The notes below the pieces were generated by a model, which was given only the letters and a program-made list of their open reading frames with translations, made no database searches and was not told where the DNA came from. Source: SAR86 cluster bacterium (GTDB taxonomy: Bacteria > Pseudomonadota > Gammaproteobacteria > Pseudomonadales > Pseudohongiellaceae). From it: a stretch of DNA of 45,901 nt. The DNA lies in the NCBI GenBank assembly GCA_002746215.1, contig NVWI01000001.1, forward strand, positions 570,376 to 616,276, given 5' to 3'. Positions 8,610 through 18,018 of this stretch are shown one piece after another (the stretch's first letter is position 1; each line of letters begins with the position of its first letter). Position numbers and translations under genes: made by a program.

Positions 8610-8911
8610 CTTTCTCTGTGTTTTTTACTATATATACCTAACTATACTGCGGCTTTTTATAATATCAGAGCGGCTTAGTGCGATATACGGCACGTTTCAT
8701 AATATTTGCACATTGAGCAAAGGTAAATATTTTTGACTAAAAGTTAAGTACTGCAACAATGTCGTGATAGTTGCTTGCTATGCTAAGCTACGAAATTATG
8801 GGAGTAGGATATCTCTATATTTACCTAAGTAGTTGCAAGAAGCCCTTCTAGCATCTGGTTTGAGAGGTTTCTGGGTATAGAGCACAGTGACGGATAAAGC
8901 AGGAGCGCACA
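8610..8911. other. Divergent intergenic region, kinase operon / diguanylate cyclase
   Basis: About 300 bases without a gene. It is AT-rich next to the kinase start, with TATATA and TATAAT-like strings near 8626-8663 on either strand, but no -35/-10 pair I would defend. Near 8903 a good ribosome site (AGGAG) precedes the GTG start of the cyclase. No RNA gene or clear terminator is seen. Confidence 0.4.
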
Positions 8912-10042
8912 GTGAAAAAGAATGACATTCAATTATTTGATGATCTGGATATAGACCAGGTCGAGCTAAAGGGATTTGCACGCAGTATTGCGGAGATTGA
9001 ATGGCTGCTCTTATTGATCGTGTTGCTTTATTACATGTCGCCAGATGCGCAAATTGCTAGTCCAGCAGGATTATTGATTTGTATGGAGCTTTTTGGGGCT
9101 TTTATTCTGGGTTTTCATTATGTGAATTTTAATCTGCCGCACTTCAAATGGAAGTTAGCGGTTGAAACCTGGGTAATGATTCTTTTTATTACGCTGGCAG
9201 TCTGGAATACAGGCAATGTTGACAGCCCCTTACTTAATCTTTATTTATTGGTCATTATCTCCAGCTCTATAACACTAGGAAAAGCGATCACCATTGCTGA
9301 AATTGTTTTAATTTCAGCAGTATATGTTCTTCTGGCGTCCCGCAGTGGGGTTGAATATTCATTAGTTGAATACACAGAATTTCTTATTTTCTTTTTACCT
9401 TTTATGTTGGTTGCCTATATCACCACGATGCTTGCTGCTGATGTCAATTATGGTAAGAAGGTGTTTAAGGTTCTTTCTGAAACAGATGAAATGACAGGCT
9501 TGCTAAATAAGCGCTCATTTAGCCCTATGCTACATAAGGCAACTGAGGTAGCGATACAGTATTCACAACCCCTATCGGCCATGATGATCGATGCTGATAA
9601 TTTAAAAAAGGTCAATGACACCTATGGCCATAAGGCTGGAGATAAACTGATTTTAACAATCGCCAGCACAATTCAGGATTGCTTACGTACTTCAGACATT
9701 ATTTGCCGTTATGGGGGAGACGAATTTGTTGCCTTGTTACCCCAGCTGCCATCTGATAGAGCTATTGAAACTGCTGAGCGTTTACGCAGCGCTGTTGAAA
9801 ATACGTCTTTTGATGTGGATGGGCAAAGAATTTCAACAACCGTCAGCATTGGTATAGCAACCTATCCTGATGATGTGCTTATTGCAGAAGAGCTATTAGA
9901 AAAAGCTGATGAAACGCTTTACGAAAGTAAAAAAGCTGGCCGTAATACTGTTATCAGTTATGGCAAAATCAAAGCAGAGAGTCCCGATAAGGACATTATT
10001 GAGCAGCAGGAGTTTGGTTTGCGCAGTAGTGATTTGTCGTAA
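8912..10042 (+). CDS. Membrane diguanylate cyclase (GGDEF)
   Basis: 376 aa with a GTG start preceded by AGGAG. Residues about 28-175 hold several hydrophobic helices (about six) forming an integral membrane sensor I do not assign to a named MASE family. The GGDEF domain runs from about 188 (TDEMTGLLNKRSF) to 355. The active loop is intact (GGDEF at 268-272), metal and substrate residues in DADNLKKVNDTYGH are present, and an inhibitory I-site RTSD (259-262) sits five residues before GGDEF. It should therefore synthesise c-di-GMP from GTP at the membrane and be product-inhibited. It is divergent from the BaeS-like kinase and is followed 30 bases later by the lambda-P-like gene, likely as one transcript ending at the terminator at 10776-10812. 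Confidence 0.93.
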   Translation: MKKNDIQLFDDLDIDQVELKGFARSIAEIEWLLLLIVLLYYMSPDAQIASPAGLLICMELFGAFILGFHYVNFNLPHFKWKLAVETWVMILFITLAVWNTGNVDSPLLNLYLLVIISSSITLGKAITIAEIVLISAVYVLLASRSGVEYSLVEYTEFLIFFLPFMLVAYITTMLAADVNYGKKVFKVLSETDEMTGLLNKRSFSPMLHKATEVAIQYSQPLSAMMIDADNLKKVNDTYGHKAGDKLILTIASTIQDCLRTSDIICRYGGDEFVALLPQLPSDRAIETAERLRSAVENTSFDVDGQRISTTVSIGIATYPDDVLIAEELLEKADETLYESKKAGRNTVISYGKIKAESPDKDIIEQQEFGLRSSDLS

Positions 10043-10072
10043 TTAATTAATCTTGTTGGAAAAGAAGTGACC

Positions 10073-10762
10073 ATGAAAAAAATTGATCAGCTTGTTGTGC
10101 CCGATCATATTAAGCGGGGGATAGAGGCTGGAGAAGGTAGTGGGGGAGATAGTGCTTATAACGCTAACTCCAGGTCTAGTTCTAAAGCAAAGTTTTCCAA
10201 AGATCACGTTGATGTCATCAATCAAATGTTCGCCGAATTTGAATTGGCGTACCATAATCAGTATCACAAGGCTTTTCCTGATGAAGGCACCCTAAATCTT
10301 GCCAAGAAGTACTGGTTAACCAGTCTTGCTGCTTTTTTGCCTGAACTAGTTTTAGCCGCTACTCGTGAGCTTGTGCACAAGCAACCATTTTTACCAACTA
10401 TTGCCAATGTTGTGGACTCCTGTAAATCAGGCGTGGCTTTATTTGGGTTGCCGAGCGCACATGATGCCTACCTTGAAGCTTGCCGTATGCCAGCACCAAA
10501 AGCGGTTCAGAACTGGAGCCACTCTGCCGTGTATATGGCAGGAAAGGCAACTGGCTGGTTTGAATTGGCCAATCAAGCAGAAGGAAAAATTTTTCCCTTA
10601 TTTGAATATCATTATGCACAGTTGGTGCAGCGTGTTTTGCACGGTGAAGAATTAACGGTGAATATACCCACACCCCTGCCTGAAACGGTGGATATACCGC
10701 TAAGCGCAAAAGAAAACCAGTCTCACCTGCAAGCGTTAAAAGATAGTTTAAAAATAGTTTAA
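10073..10762 (+). CDS. Lambda replication protein P-like protein (putative helicase-loader relative)
   Basis: About 229 aa from the ATG at 10073; a GTG two codons earlier (10067) is also possible. The first 45 residues are low-complexity and polar. The central part (FPDEGTLNLAKKYW, then LPELVLAATRELVHKQPFLPTIANVVDSC) resembles the Phage lambda P family, whose phage members deliver DnaB helicase to the origin. Chromosomal copies in gammaproteobacteria exist as uncharacterised proteins. No Walker A motif is present, as expected for lambda P and unlike DnaC. There are no phage genes nearby, so this is not an evident prophage remnant. The family call is by pattern memory only, and a helicase-loading role is inference. 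Confidence 0.5.
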   Translation: MKKIDQLVVPDHIKRGIEAGEGSGGDSAYNANSRSSSKAKFSKDHVDVINQMFAEFELAYHNQYHKAFPDEGTLNLAKKYWLTSLAAFLPELVLAATRELVHKQPFLPTIANVVDSCKSGVALFGLPSAHDAYLEACRMPAPKAVQNWSHSAVYMAGKATGWFELANQAEGKIFPLFEYHYAQLVQRVLHGEELTVNIPTPLPETVDIPLSAKENQSHLQALKDSLKIV

Positions 10763-10775
10763 AAATTCAAGAAAG

Positions 10776-10812
10776 TTGGTTTGGGAAAATGAGTTTCCCC
10801 AAACCAATTTTT
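10776..10812. terminator. Bidirectional rho-independent terminator
   Basis: The arm TTGGTTTGGGAAA at 10776-10788 pairs with TTTCCCCAAACCAA ending at 10807, allowing one mismatch, and a T-run follows at 10808-10812. On the other strand an A-run mirror gives T-residues too, so it can end both the lambda-P-like transcript and ettA, which converge here. Confidence 0.85.
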
Positions 10813-10840
10813 AACGAAGTCTTGTCAAGTGTCGTAGTTT

Positions 10841-12505
10841 TTAACCGAGTTTCTTGTATTTGACACGAGTAGGTTCCCCATCCCCTTTACGCTTCTTTCG
10901 ATCTTCTTCGTAATCTGAATAATTGCCTTCGTGAAAAACTACTTCACTGTCGCCTTCAAAAGCCAGAATGTGTGTGGAAATTCTGTCAAGAAACCAGCGG
11001 TCATGTGAAACCACGATCACTGTGCCGGGGAAAGCCAGTAAGCCTTCATCTAATGCGCGCAGGGTTTCGATATCAAGATCATTTGTCGGTTCATCTAATA
11101 AGAGAACATTGGCGCCGCGTTTTAAGAGCTTGGCTAGATGTAGTCGATTACGTTCACCACCCGATAAGTGTTTAACAATTTTTTGTTGATCACTGCCTTT
11201 GAAATTGAAGCGGCTGACATAAGCGCGAGAAGAAATTTCATAGTTGCCAATTTTCAGCGTATCAAGGCCGCCGGAAACTTCCTGCCACACTGTATTGTCA
11301 CCATTCAGTTCATCCCGGCTTTGATCAACGTAAGCCATATCGACTGTTTCGCCGATACGGATAGAGCCTGAATCAGGTTGTTCTTGATCCATAAGCATCT
11401 TCAGAAAAGTCGTCTTACCAGCACCGTTGCCGCCGATTATGCCGACAATGCTGCCTCGAGGGATAGTCAGGCTGAGGTTTTCAATCAGCGCTTTATCGCC
11501 AAAACTTTTGCTGACCTTATTAACTTCTATAACCAGTTCTCCCAAACGGGGGCCGGGGGGGATATAGAGTTCCAGCGTTTCGTTGCGCGTCTGGAATTCC
11601 TTGGAGGATAATTCTTCGAAGCGAGCGAGGCGGGCTTTGCTTTTGGATTGACGTCCTTTTTGGTTGGTTCTAACCCATTCCAGTTCGTTTTTAATGGTTT
11701 TTGCTATTGACGACTGTTGCTTTTCTTCAATTTCCAGGCGCTTTTCTTTTGCTTCAAGCCAGTCGCTGTAATTTCCTTCATAGGGAATGCCGTACCCGCG
11801 ATCGAGCTCCAGAATCCAGTTAGCGGCCTGATCCAGAAAATAGCGATCATGCGTAATTGCGACAACAGTGCCAGGATAATCCTGTAAGAATTTTTCCATC
11901 CAGGCGACTGAGCCTGCATCCAGATGGTTGGTTGGTTCGTCTAATAAGAGCATGTCAGGCTTAGACAATAATAAGCGGCAAAGCGCGACTCTACGTTTTT
12001 CTCCACCAGATAGTTTGGTGACATCGGCATCCCAGGGCGGGAGACGCAACGCATCAGCAGCAATTTCAAGCGTGCGGTCAAGATCCCAGCCACCAGTTGC
12101 ATCAATTTGTGTCTGCAATTCACCTTGCTTTTCCAATAAAGCATTCATTGCATCATCACTCATGGGTTCGGCGAATTTATCACTGATGCTATTGAATTCA
12201 TCTACTAAGTCTTTAATTTCTCGAACGCCGTCTTCAACATTGCCTTTAACATCTTTGCTGGCATCAAGTTCCGGTTCCTGAGGCAAATAACCCACTTTAA
12301 GATCCGGCTGTGGCCTGGCTTCACCATGGAACTCTTTGTCCACACCCGCCATGATTCGAAGTAAGGTCGATTTACCAGAACCGTTCAATCCCAGCACCCC
12401 AATTTTGGCGCCAGGAAAGAAAGATAGGGAGATGTCTTTGAGAATTTCACGCTTGGGCGGCACGACTTTACCAACCCGGTTCATGGTATAAACAAATTGA
12501 GCCAT
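10841..12505 (-). CDS. ettA: Energy-dependent translational throttle protein EttA (ABC-F)
   Basis: 554 aa, the usual EttA length, and the MAQFVYTMNRVGKVVPPKREIL start is highly typical. It has two ABC modules: Walker A GLNGSGKST, signature LSGGEKRRVALC and LLLDEPTNHLD in the first; GGNGAGKTT, LSGGERNRLHLA and LLLDEPTNDLD in the second. The charged linker (P-site tRNA interaction motif region) lies between them, around the RTNQKGRQSKSKARL stretch. EttA binds the ribosomal E site and gates entry into elongation according to the ATP/ADP ratio. It is cytoplasmic with no transmembrane part. It is divergent from glyA and converges on the lambda-P-like gene. Confidence 0.97.
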   Translation of the reverse strand: MAQFVYTMNRVGKVVPPKREILKDISLSFFPGAKIGVLGLNGSGKSTLLRIMAGVDKEFHGEARPQPDLKVGYLPQEPELDASKDVKGNVEDGVREIKDLVDEFNSISDKFAEPMSDDAMNALLEKQGELQTQIDATGGWDLDRTLEIAADALRLPPWDADVTKLSGGEKRRVALCRLLLSKPDMLLLDEPTNHLDAGSVAWMEKFLQDYPGTVVAITHDRYFLDQAANWILELDRGYGIPYEGNYSDWLEAKEKRLEIEEKQQSSIAKTIKNELEWVRTNQKGRQSKSKARLARFEELSSKEFQTRNETLELYIPPGPRLGELVIEVNKVSKSFGDKALIENLSLTIPRGSIVGIIGGNGAGKTTFLKMLMDQEQPDSGSIRIGETVDMAYVDQSRDELNGDNTVWQEVSGGLDTLKIGNYEISSRAYVSRFNFKGSDQQKIVKHLSGGERNRLHLAKLLKRGANVLLLDEPTNDLDIETLRALDEGLLAFPGTVIVVSHDRWFLDRISTHILAFEGDSEVVFHEGNYSDYEEDRKKRKGDGEPTRVKYKKLG

Positions 12506-12544
12506 TAATTTACAACCTGCTGCTTTATGGGAATATTTAGCTGA

Positions 12545-12593
12545 CTATTCTATTCTTACCGAGGAGGAAAGTAAGGTAGAATAGCGCTTTTTT
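12545..12593 (+). promoter_or_regulatory. Hairpin with T-run overlapping a candidate -10 box in the glyA leader
   Basis: CTATTCTA (12545-12552) pairs with TAGAATAG (12577-12584), and CTTAC (12555-12559) pairs with GTAAG (12571-12575), giving a 13-bp stem with a small bulge. TTTTTT follows at 12588-12593, so it looks like an intrinsic terminator reading towards glyA. The same right arm contains TAGAAT followed by AGCGC, a plausible -10 box with TTCTTA at 12553-12558 as a weak -35. If it is the promoter, the hairpin is not in the transcript; if transcription starts upstream, it would be an attenuator. The sequence does not decide. Confidence 0.4.
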
Positions 12594-12654
12594 ACACAGC
12601 CCAGCTTACGCTTCTTAATTCGTCCGACTAATTTACACAAGCCTGAGGGAAAAA

Positions 12655-13911
12655 ATGTTAACTAAAGATATGACTATCGCTGGTTTTGATGATGAACTGG
12701 AAGCAGCGATGGCTGCAGAATCCCTACGTCAACAGGAACATATAGAACTGATTGCCTCTGAAAACTATGCCAGTCCTCGTGTACAGGAGGCGCAGGGTTC
12801 TGTACTAACCAATAAATACGCAGAAGGTTATCCGGGTAAGCGTTATTACGGCGGCTGCGAGCATGTGGATGTGGTCGAAACCCTGGCAATCGACAGAGCC
12901 AAGACGCTTTTTAATGCTGGCTATGCCAATGTGCAAGCACATTCAGGATCACAGGCTAATGCAGCTGTATTTATGGCATTGTTAAAGCCTGGCGATACTT
13001 TGCTGGGTATGAGCCTGGCAGATGGGGGGCACCTTACTCATGGTGCTGCGGTGTCTTTTTCTGGACGCATTTATAATGCGGTTCAGTACGGTCTTCATAG
13101 TGAGACGGGTGAAATTGATTATGAACAAGTAGAAGCACTGGCACTACAACATAAGCCTAAATTAATTATTGCGGGTTTTTCAGCGTATTCAAGAATAGTC
13201 AATTGGCAACTGATGCGTGATATCGCCGATAAGATAGGTGCTTACCTGATGGTAGATATGGCGCACGTAGCAGGTCTTGTTGCAGCAGGTGTTTATCCAA
13301 GTCCGGTCAACATTGCGCATGTAACAACATCTACTACCCATAAAACCTTAAGAGGTCCGCGTGGCGGCTTGATACTGACACCGGGTGATGATGCAGAACT
13401 TAATAAACGGCTGAACTTTGCTATTTTCCCTGAAAGCCAGGGTGGGCCTTTAATGCATGTCATAGCGGCAAAAGCAGTAGCCTTTAAGGAAGCAATGTCT
13501 GACGAATTTAAATCTTATCAACAACAGGTTGTTAAAAATGCTCAAGCCATGGCTGAAGTCTTTATGTCTCGTGGTTTTGAAATAGTTTCTGGAGGTACTG
13601 ATGACCATCTTTTCCTCTTGAGTCTTGTTGGTAGAGACGTCACGGGTAAGGATGCTGAAGCAATTTTAGGTCGGGCAAACATTACTGTTAATAAAAATGC
13701 GGTGCCAAATGATCCGCGTTCACCATTTATTACCAGTGGCTTACGTTTAGGTTCTCCTGCGGTGACGACTCGGGGTTTTGGTGAGGCTGAAGTCAGTGAT
13801 ATGTCGAATTGGATATGCGATATACTGGATGACATTAATAACGAAGAACTTATCCAATCGACAAAAGAGAAAGTTCTAGCCTTATGCGCAAATTTTCCAG
13901 TTTATAAATAA
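12655..13911 (+). CDS. glyA: Serine hydroxymethyltransferase
   Basis: 418 aa, full length. It interconverts serine plus tetrahydrofolate with glycine plus 5,10-methylene-THF, using PLP in the cytoplasm. PLP Lys230 lies in [13 protein letters not shown]; Asp201 and His204 (VDMAHVAGL) and the substrate-site segment [10 protein letters not shown] (31-40) are present. The GGCEHVD and GGHLTHG motifs are intact. The ribosome site GAGGG sits just before the ATG. It is followed 23 bases later by nrdR and then the riboflavin genes, a common gammaproteobacterial order. As the one-carbon donor it connects functionally to metK/ahcY further along the window. Confidence 0.98.
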   Translation: MLTKDMTIAGFDDELEAAMAAESLRQQEHIELIASENYASPRVQEAQGSVLTNKYAEGYPGKRYYGGCEHVDVVETLAIDRAKTLFNAGYANVQAHSGSQANAAVFMALLKPGDTLLGMSLADGGHLTHGAAVSFSGRIYNAVQYGLHSETGEIDYEQVEALALQHKPKLIIAGFSAYSRIVNWQLMRDIADKIGAYLMVDMAHVAGLVAAGVYPSPVNIAHVTTSTTHKTLRGPRGGLILTPGDDAELNKRLNFAIFPESQGGPLMHVIAAKAVAFKEAMSDEFKSYQQQVVKNAQAMAEVFMSRGFEIVSGGTDDHLFLLSLVGRDVTGKDAEAILGRANITVNKNAVPNDPRSPFITSGLRLGSPAVTTRGFGEAEVSDMSNWICDILDDINNEELIQSTKEKVLALCANFPVYK

Positions 13912-13934
13912 GTGAAATCAAGGGTTATTGGCTG

Positions 13935-14402
13935 ATGCATTGTCCTTTTTGTCATGCTACAGATACTAAGGTAATCGATTCGCGCTTGGTCACCGAAGGT
14001 AATCAGGTGCGTCGGCGGCGTGAGTGCTTAACATGTAATGAGCGCTTCACGACCTTTGAAGGCGCTGAATTATTAATGCCACGAGTGATCAAACAAAATG
14101 GTGACAGGGAACCATTTAATGAAGATAAGTTGCGTAAAGGCATTTTAAAAGCGCTGGAAAAAAGACCCGTGAGTATGGATCAGGTTGAAGAAGCATTAAC
14201 GCATATTAATCATGCGTTACGTGCTTTAGGTGAACGAGAAGTTTCCAGTAATTTAGTCGGAGAGAAGGTAATGCAGGAATTACGTAAGCTGGATGAAGTT
14301 GCTTATGTACGTTTCGCTTCTGTCTATAGAAGCTTTAAAGATTTAAATGAGTTTAGAGAAGCAATTGATAGCATCGAAAAAACACCAAAAGATAAAGCCT
14401 AG
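13935..14402 (+). CDS. nrdR: Transcriptional repressor NrdR
   Basis: 155 aa, the usual length. The N-terminal zinc ribbon has Cys3, Cys6, Cys31 and Cys34 ([14 protein letters not shown]), and an ATP-cone follows at about 49-139. NrdR senses dATP/ATP and represses ribonucleotide reductase genes by binding NrdR boxes. It lies between glyA and ribD, the conserved location. No NrdR box was recognised in the window, so its targets are elsewhere. Confidence 0.97.
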   Translation: MHCPFCHATDTKVIDSRLVTEGNQVRRRRECLTCNERFTTFEGAELLMPRVIKQNGDREPFNEDKLRKGILKALEKRPVSMDQVEEALTHINHALRALGEREVSSNLVGEKVMQELRKLDEVAYVRFASVYRSFKDLNEFREAIDSIEKTPKDKA

Positions 14403-14541
14403 AGCTACTGCGTACACCTAAACGTTATTAAGAAATTAAATTCGCTTATTAACATTCATGAAAACGCTTTCTTAATTTTATTTTTATCATATCGTAATTG
14501 CGTTTGCCAAAACCAAGCCAGAAAAATAATTATATAGATCA

Positions 14542-15660
14542 ATGAAAATGAACACTGACACTACCTACATGCAGCGTTGTATAGAGCTTGCTTTAAAAGG
14601 GGAATACAGCAGCAAGCCAAACCCCCGTGTAGGCTGCGTAATTGTGAAAGACGAGCAAGTGATCGCTGAAGGCTGGCATCAATTTGCTGGTGAAGTGCAC
14701 GCGGAAGTTCATGCCCTGGAAAAAGCAAAAAGTAATCAAGTAAAAGCAAAGGTTGCTGGTGCAAATTTATATGTGACACTTGAGCCTTGTTCGCACCATG
14801 GCAAAACGGCGCCTTGCTGTGATGCCATTATTGCCGCAGGCATCAGTAAAGTTGTGTATGGCATGATTGATCCAAACCCAGCAGTCGCGGGCAAGGGTAT
14901 TAATAAATTAAAAGCAGCTGGCATTGAAGTCGTCGGGCCTTTGTTAGCCGATAAATGCGCTGAACTTAATCCTGGTTTTATCAAAAGAATGACAACTGGC
15001 TTACCTTATGTTCGTTGTAAGATGGCGATGAGTTCAGATGGTAGAACGGCTATGGCCAATGGGGAAAGCAAATGGATAACCGGCGAAGAATCCAGGCAGG
15101 ATGTGCAGCAGTGGCGAGCTAGAAGTAGCGCCTTAATCACTGGAATAGAAACGATATTAGCAGATGATCCATCTTTAAATGTCAGGTTGGAGGAGGTAGA
15201 AGTTTTACAACCTTTACGGGTTATTTGTGATTCAAACTTACGTCTGCCTACTGATGCTAAAACCTTACAAACACCTGGCGAAATATTACTGGTGTCTGCC
15301 ATAGAGAAAGAATTCAATACGGCTGAATCTACAATAACGACGCTTGAACAAGTTTGCTTGCCGAACAATGATAATCAAATTTATTTACATGCCTTGTTGC
15401 AATATTTGGCTAAAGAAAAAGAATGTAATGAAGTGCTAATTGAAGCTGGATCAACCTTGGCGGGTGCATTTATTAAGGCGGGTTTGGTGGATGAAATAAT
15501 TCTTTATATGGCGCCTAAACTTTTAGGTCATAAGGCCTTGCCCTTATTTACTATTCCAGGCCTGGAAAGTATGGCAGATCAAATCAATCTTGAATATTCA
15601 GATGTGTCTTTGCTGGGTAAAGACTGTAGAATGCGCGTCCGCGTTTTAAAAAGTCAGTAA
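14542..15660 (+). CDS. ribD: Bifunctional diaminohydroxyphosphoribosylaminopyrimidine deaminase / reductase
   Basis: 372 aa. The N-terminal cytidine-deaminase-like domain carries the zinc ligands His53 (HAE with Glu55), Cys83 and Cys92 (EPCSHHGKTAPC). The C-terminal RibD_C reductase domain begins near 150 (YVRCKMAMSSDGRTA). It performs the second and third steps of the pyrimidine branch of riboflavin synthesis. It heads the rib block after a 139-base spacer from nrdR, in which TTAAGAAA and TTTCTTAA form a loose inverted repeat but no FMN riboswitch is seen. The ATG at 14542 has another ATG two codons on; the exact start is uncertain by that amount. Confidence 0.97.
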   Translation: MKMNTDTTYMQRCIELALKGEYSSKPNPRVGCVIVKDEQVIAEGWHQFAGEVHAEVHALEKAKSNQVKAKVAGANLYVTLEPCSHHGKTAPCCDAIIAAGISKVVYGMIDPNPAVAGKGINKLKAAGIEVVGPLLADKCAELNPGFIKRMTTGLPYVRCKMAMSSDGRTAMANGESKWITGEESRQDVQQWRARSSALITGIETILADDPSLNVRLEEVEVLQPLRVICDSNLRLPTDAKTLQTPGEILLVSAIEKEFNTAESTITTLEQVCLPNNDNQIYLHALLQYLAKEKECNEVLIEAGSTLAGAFIKAGLVDEIILYMAPKLLGHKALPLFTIPGLESMADQINLEYSDVSLLGKDCRMRVRVLKSQ

Positions 15661-15691
15661 GAAAAAATTCTCACTACTTTTACAGGAATAT

Positions 15692-16375
15692 ATGTTTACA
15701 GGAATAATTGAAGCGACAGGTACGATTAAATCGCTCACCAAGGGTGAGGGTGATTGTCGCTTAAGTATAAGTTCAAAAAAACTGAATTTCAGTGATGTTG
15801 TTATAGGCGACAGCATTGCAGTCAGTGGCGTTTGCCTTACGGTAATCGAATTAGACGATGCGACATTCAGTGCGGATGTTTCAAATGAAACTTTACAGTG
15901 TACTAATTTGGGAAGTCTGGAAGAAGGAGCTTTAGTCAATCTGGAAAAGTCTTTAAAACCCGAAAGCTCATTAGGCGGACATATAGTAAGTGGTCATGTC
16001 GATGGCTTGGCAACTCTCCATAGCAAAAAGGTTGATGGTGAAAGCCTGCAATTAGTTTTTACAGCCCCCCTTGAACTTGCTCACTATATTGCTCGAAAAG
16101 GCTCAGCTTGTATCGATGGTATAAGTCTGACCGTTAACGAAGTAGAAGGTATTAACTTTTCAGTTAATATTATTCCTCATACAGCAGTTGAAACCACCAT
16201 GCATGAATTTGAAGTGGGCCGGCAAGTGAATCTGGAAGTTGACTTGATTAGTCGTTACCTGGAACGTTTATTACAGAAAAATGAACTTGCAGCAAATTAC
16301 TCTATTGCTGGTGTTGAAAGCAATAATGAAGGATTAAGTATTGAAAAATTACAGGCGAGTGGTTTTATAAAATAA
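15692..16375 (+). CDS. ribE: Riboflavin synthase alpha chain
   Basis: 227 aa. It begins with the family's MFTGIIEATG and contains two lumazine-binding repeats (first about 1-97, second about 98-200, with GHIVSGHVDG at the boundary). It dismutates two 6,7-dimethyl-8-ribityllumazine molecules to riboflavin. The C-terminal tail of about 20 residues past the second repeat is somewhat longer than the E. coli enzyme. TACAGGAAT precedes the ATG. The TAA shares its last base with the next gene's ATG (TAATG), indicating translational coupling. Also known as ribC in enterics. Confidence 0.96.
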   Translation: MFTGIIEATGTIKSLTKGEGDCRLSISSKKLNFSDVVIGDSIAVSGVCLTVIELDDATFSADVSNETLQCTNLGSLEEGALVNLEKSLKPESSLGGHIVSGHVDGLATLHSKKVDGESLQLVFTAPLELAHYIARKGSACIDGISLTVNEVEGINFSVNIIPHTAVETTMHEFEVGRQVNLEVDLISRYLERLLQKNELAANYSIAGVESNNEGLSIEKLQASGFIK

Positions 16376-17493
16376 TGCAATTAAATACTGCTCAAGAACT
16401 GATTGAAGATATTCGCCAGGGAAAAATGGTCATCCTGATGGATGATGAGGACAGGGAGAATGAAGGTGATATTGTTGTCGCTGCTGATAAAGTTACTGCA
16501 GCAGAAATCAATTTCATGGCGACACATGCACGCGGTTTAATTTGTTTGACGTTGACAGAAGAAAGTTGCCAGTTCTTACAACTTCCCTTAATGGTGAGTG
16601 CTAACCAGACCTCTTTCGGTACCAACTTTACGGTTTCTATTGAAGCCGCTGAAGGTGTCACGACAGGTATTTCTGCCGCTGATAGGGCGCGCACTATTCA
16701 AGCCGCTGTTGCGCCAGGTGCTGTGCCCGCTGATATTGTTCAACCTGGGCATATATTCCCCTTGATGGCTAAAGAAGGCGGTGTTCTGCGTAGGGCTGGT
16801 CATACTGAAGCCGGTTGTGATTTGGCCAGGATGGCAGGTTTAACACCGGCAGCGGCAATTTGTGAAGTCATGAATGCTGATGGCTCCATGGCCCGAAGAG
16901 CTGATCTGGAAAAATTTGCGCAAGAGCATGGATTAAAAATCGGCACCATTATGGATCTGGTGCATTATCGAATTGCTAATGAGCAAACGGTTGAACGTAT
17001 TCAGCAATATTCTTTGTTAACTGAATATGGAGATTTTGAAATTTATTGCTACCGCGACAGCATAAAGGAAGGTGAGCCCACTCATCTGGCTTTAGTGAAA
17101 GGTGATATCAAAGCAGAGGAGCCTGTTTTGGTGCGGGTTTTAGTCACTAATACTGTAAGAGACCTGCTCGGCGTAAAAAACTCAAAACGCTCAAGCTGGT
17201 CATTACATCAAGCAATGGAAAAAATTAGTGAAGAAGGTAAAGGCGTAGTGGTTATATTGGCGGGTGAGCAAGGCAACTCCGACCTTTTGCAGCAGCTGGC
17301 CAGAATTAGTGAACTAGAGGAAACCAGAGCGCCTGCAAAAACGTCTCAGGGTATGTTCTTGAATGTAGGTACTGGCTCTCAGATTCTCAGAGATCTGGGT
17401 GTCGGGAAAATGCGACTCATGAGTTACCCAACAAAATATGCTATTTCAGGTTTTGATTTGGAAGTTGTGGAATATATCCCTTGTGAAGAATAA
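16375..17493 (+). CDS. ribBX: RibBX-type protein: DHBP synthase fused to degenerate GTP cyclohydrolase II-like domain
   Basis: 372 aa. Residues 1-200 are a complete 3,4-dihydroxy-2-butanone-4-phosphate synthase, with [10 protein letters not shown], the [10 protein letters not shown] region and [15 protein letters not shown]. Residues about 208-372 align with GTP cyclohydrolase II but lack its zinc cysteines: where RibA has a C-x10-C-x-C cluster, this protein reads [15 protein letters not shown] with no cysteine. This is the RibBX architecture known from many proteobacteria, in which the X domain has no cyclohydrolase activity. It therefore supplies the four-carbon unit for lumazine, and a separate RibA is expected elsewhere in the genome. 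It starts one base inside the ribE stop and is 50 bases before ribH. Confidence 0.92.
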   Translation: MQLNTAQELIEDIRQGKMVILMDDEDRENEGDIVVAADKVTAAEINFMATHARGLICLTLTEESCQFLQLPLMVSANQTSFGTNFTVSIEAAEGVTTGISAADRARTIQAAVAPGAVPADIVQPGHIFPLMAKEGGVLRRAGHTEAGCDLARMAGLTPAAAICEVMNADGSMARRADLEKFAQEHGLKIGTIMDLVHYRIANEQTVERIQQYSLLTEYGDFEIYCYRDSIKEGEPTHLALVKGDIKAEEPVLVRVLVTNTVRDLLGVKNSKRSSWSLHQAMEKISEEGKGVVVILAGEQGNSDLLQQLARISELEETRAPAKTSQGMFLNVGTGSQILRDLGVGKMRLMSYPTKYAISGFDLEVVEYIPCEE

Positions 17494-17543
17494 GCTAATC
17501 TACTAAAAAAGCACTAAATAAGCAGACAGAGTCAGAGAATATT

Positions 17544-18014
17544 ATGAGTGATATAAAAACAATTGAAGGCGAGTTTGGTGGCGCAAGTGCGAATTACGCG
17601 ATTGTTGTTAGCCGTTTTAATGAGTTTATTGTTAATAGTCTGCAAGATGGGGCTATCTCTTGCTTAAAACGTCATGGTGTATCTGACAGCGCAATTACCG
17701 TAATAAAGGTGCCAGGTGCCTTTGAATTACCGTTGGCGGCTCAAAAAATAGCTCAGACAGAACAGTATGACGCTATCATTGCGCTGGGTGCCGTCATCAA
17801 AGGTAGTACGCCTCATTTTGATTATGTTTGTACGCAATGTAGCCGTGGGCTTAATCAAGTCAGTTTGGAATTTGATATACCTGTCGCTTTCGGCGTGCTC
17901 ACGGTTGATACTATTGAGCAGGCTATTGAGCGGGCAGGAACAAAGGCCGGGAATAAAGGTGCTGATGTTGCGATGACCGCGATGGAAATGGTCAGCCTGT
18001 TACGTAAGCTTTAA
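17544..18014 (+). CDS. ribH: 6,7-dimethyl-8-ribityllumazine synthase
   Basis: 156 aa, full length. Typical segments are [38 protein letters not shown] (with the catalytic-loop region) and [17 protein letters not shown]. It condenses the ribitylaminopyrimidine made through RibD with the four-carbon unit from RibBX. It probably forms an icosahedral or decameric shell as in the family. It is followed 4 bases after its stop by nusB, the widely conserved ribH-nusB pair. Confidence 0.97.
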   Translation: MSDIKTIEGEFGGASANYAIVVSRFNEFIVNSLQDGAISCLKRHGVSDSAITVIKVPGAFELPLAAQKIAQTEQYDAIIALGAVIKGSTPHFDYVCTQCSRGLNQVSLEFDIPVAFGVLTVDTIEQAIERAGTKAGNKGADVAMTAMEMVSLLRKL

Positions 18015-18018
18015 CGCT

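Noticed and set aside
10072-10762. Prophage remnant because of the lambda-P-like gene
   Set aside because: No integrase, repressor, structural gene or attachment site lies nearby, and the flanks are ordinary chromosomal genes.
14403-14541. Possible FMN riboswitch upstream of ribD
   Set aside because: None of the conserved RFN blocks is present; only a loose TTAAGAAA/TTTCTTAA inverted repeat is seen.
15006-15368. Open frame of 120 codons on the minus strand
   Set aside because: It is antisense to ribD and resembles no protein; a shadow frame.
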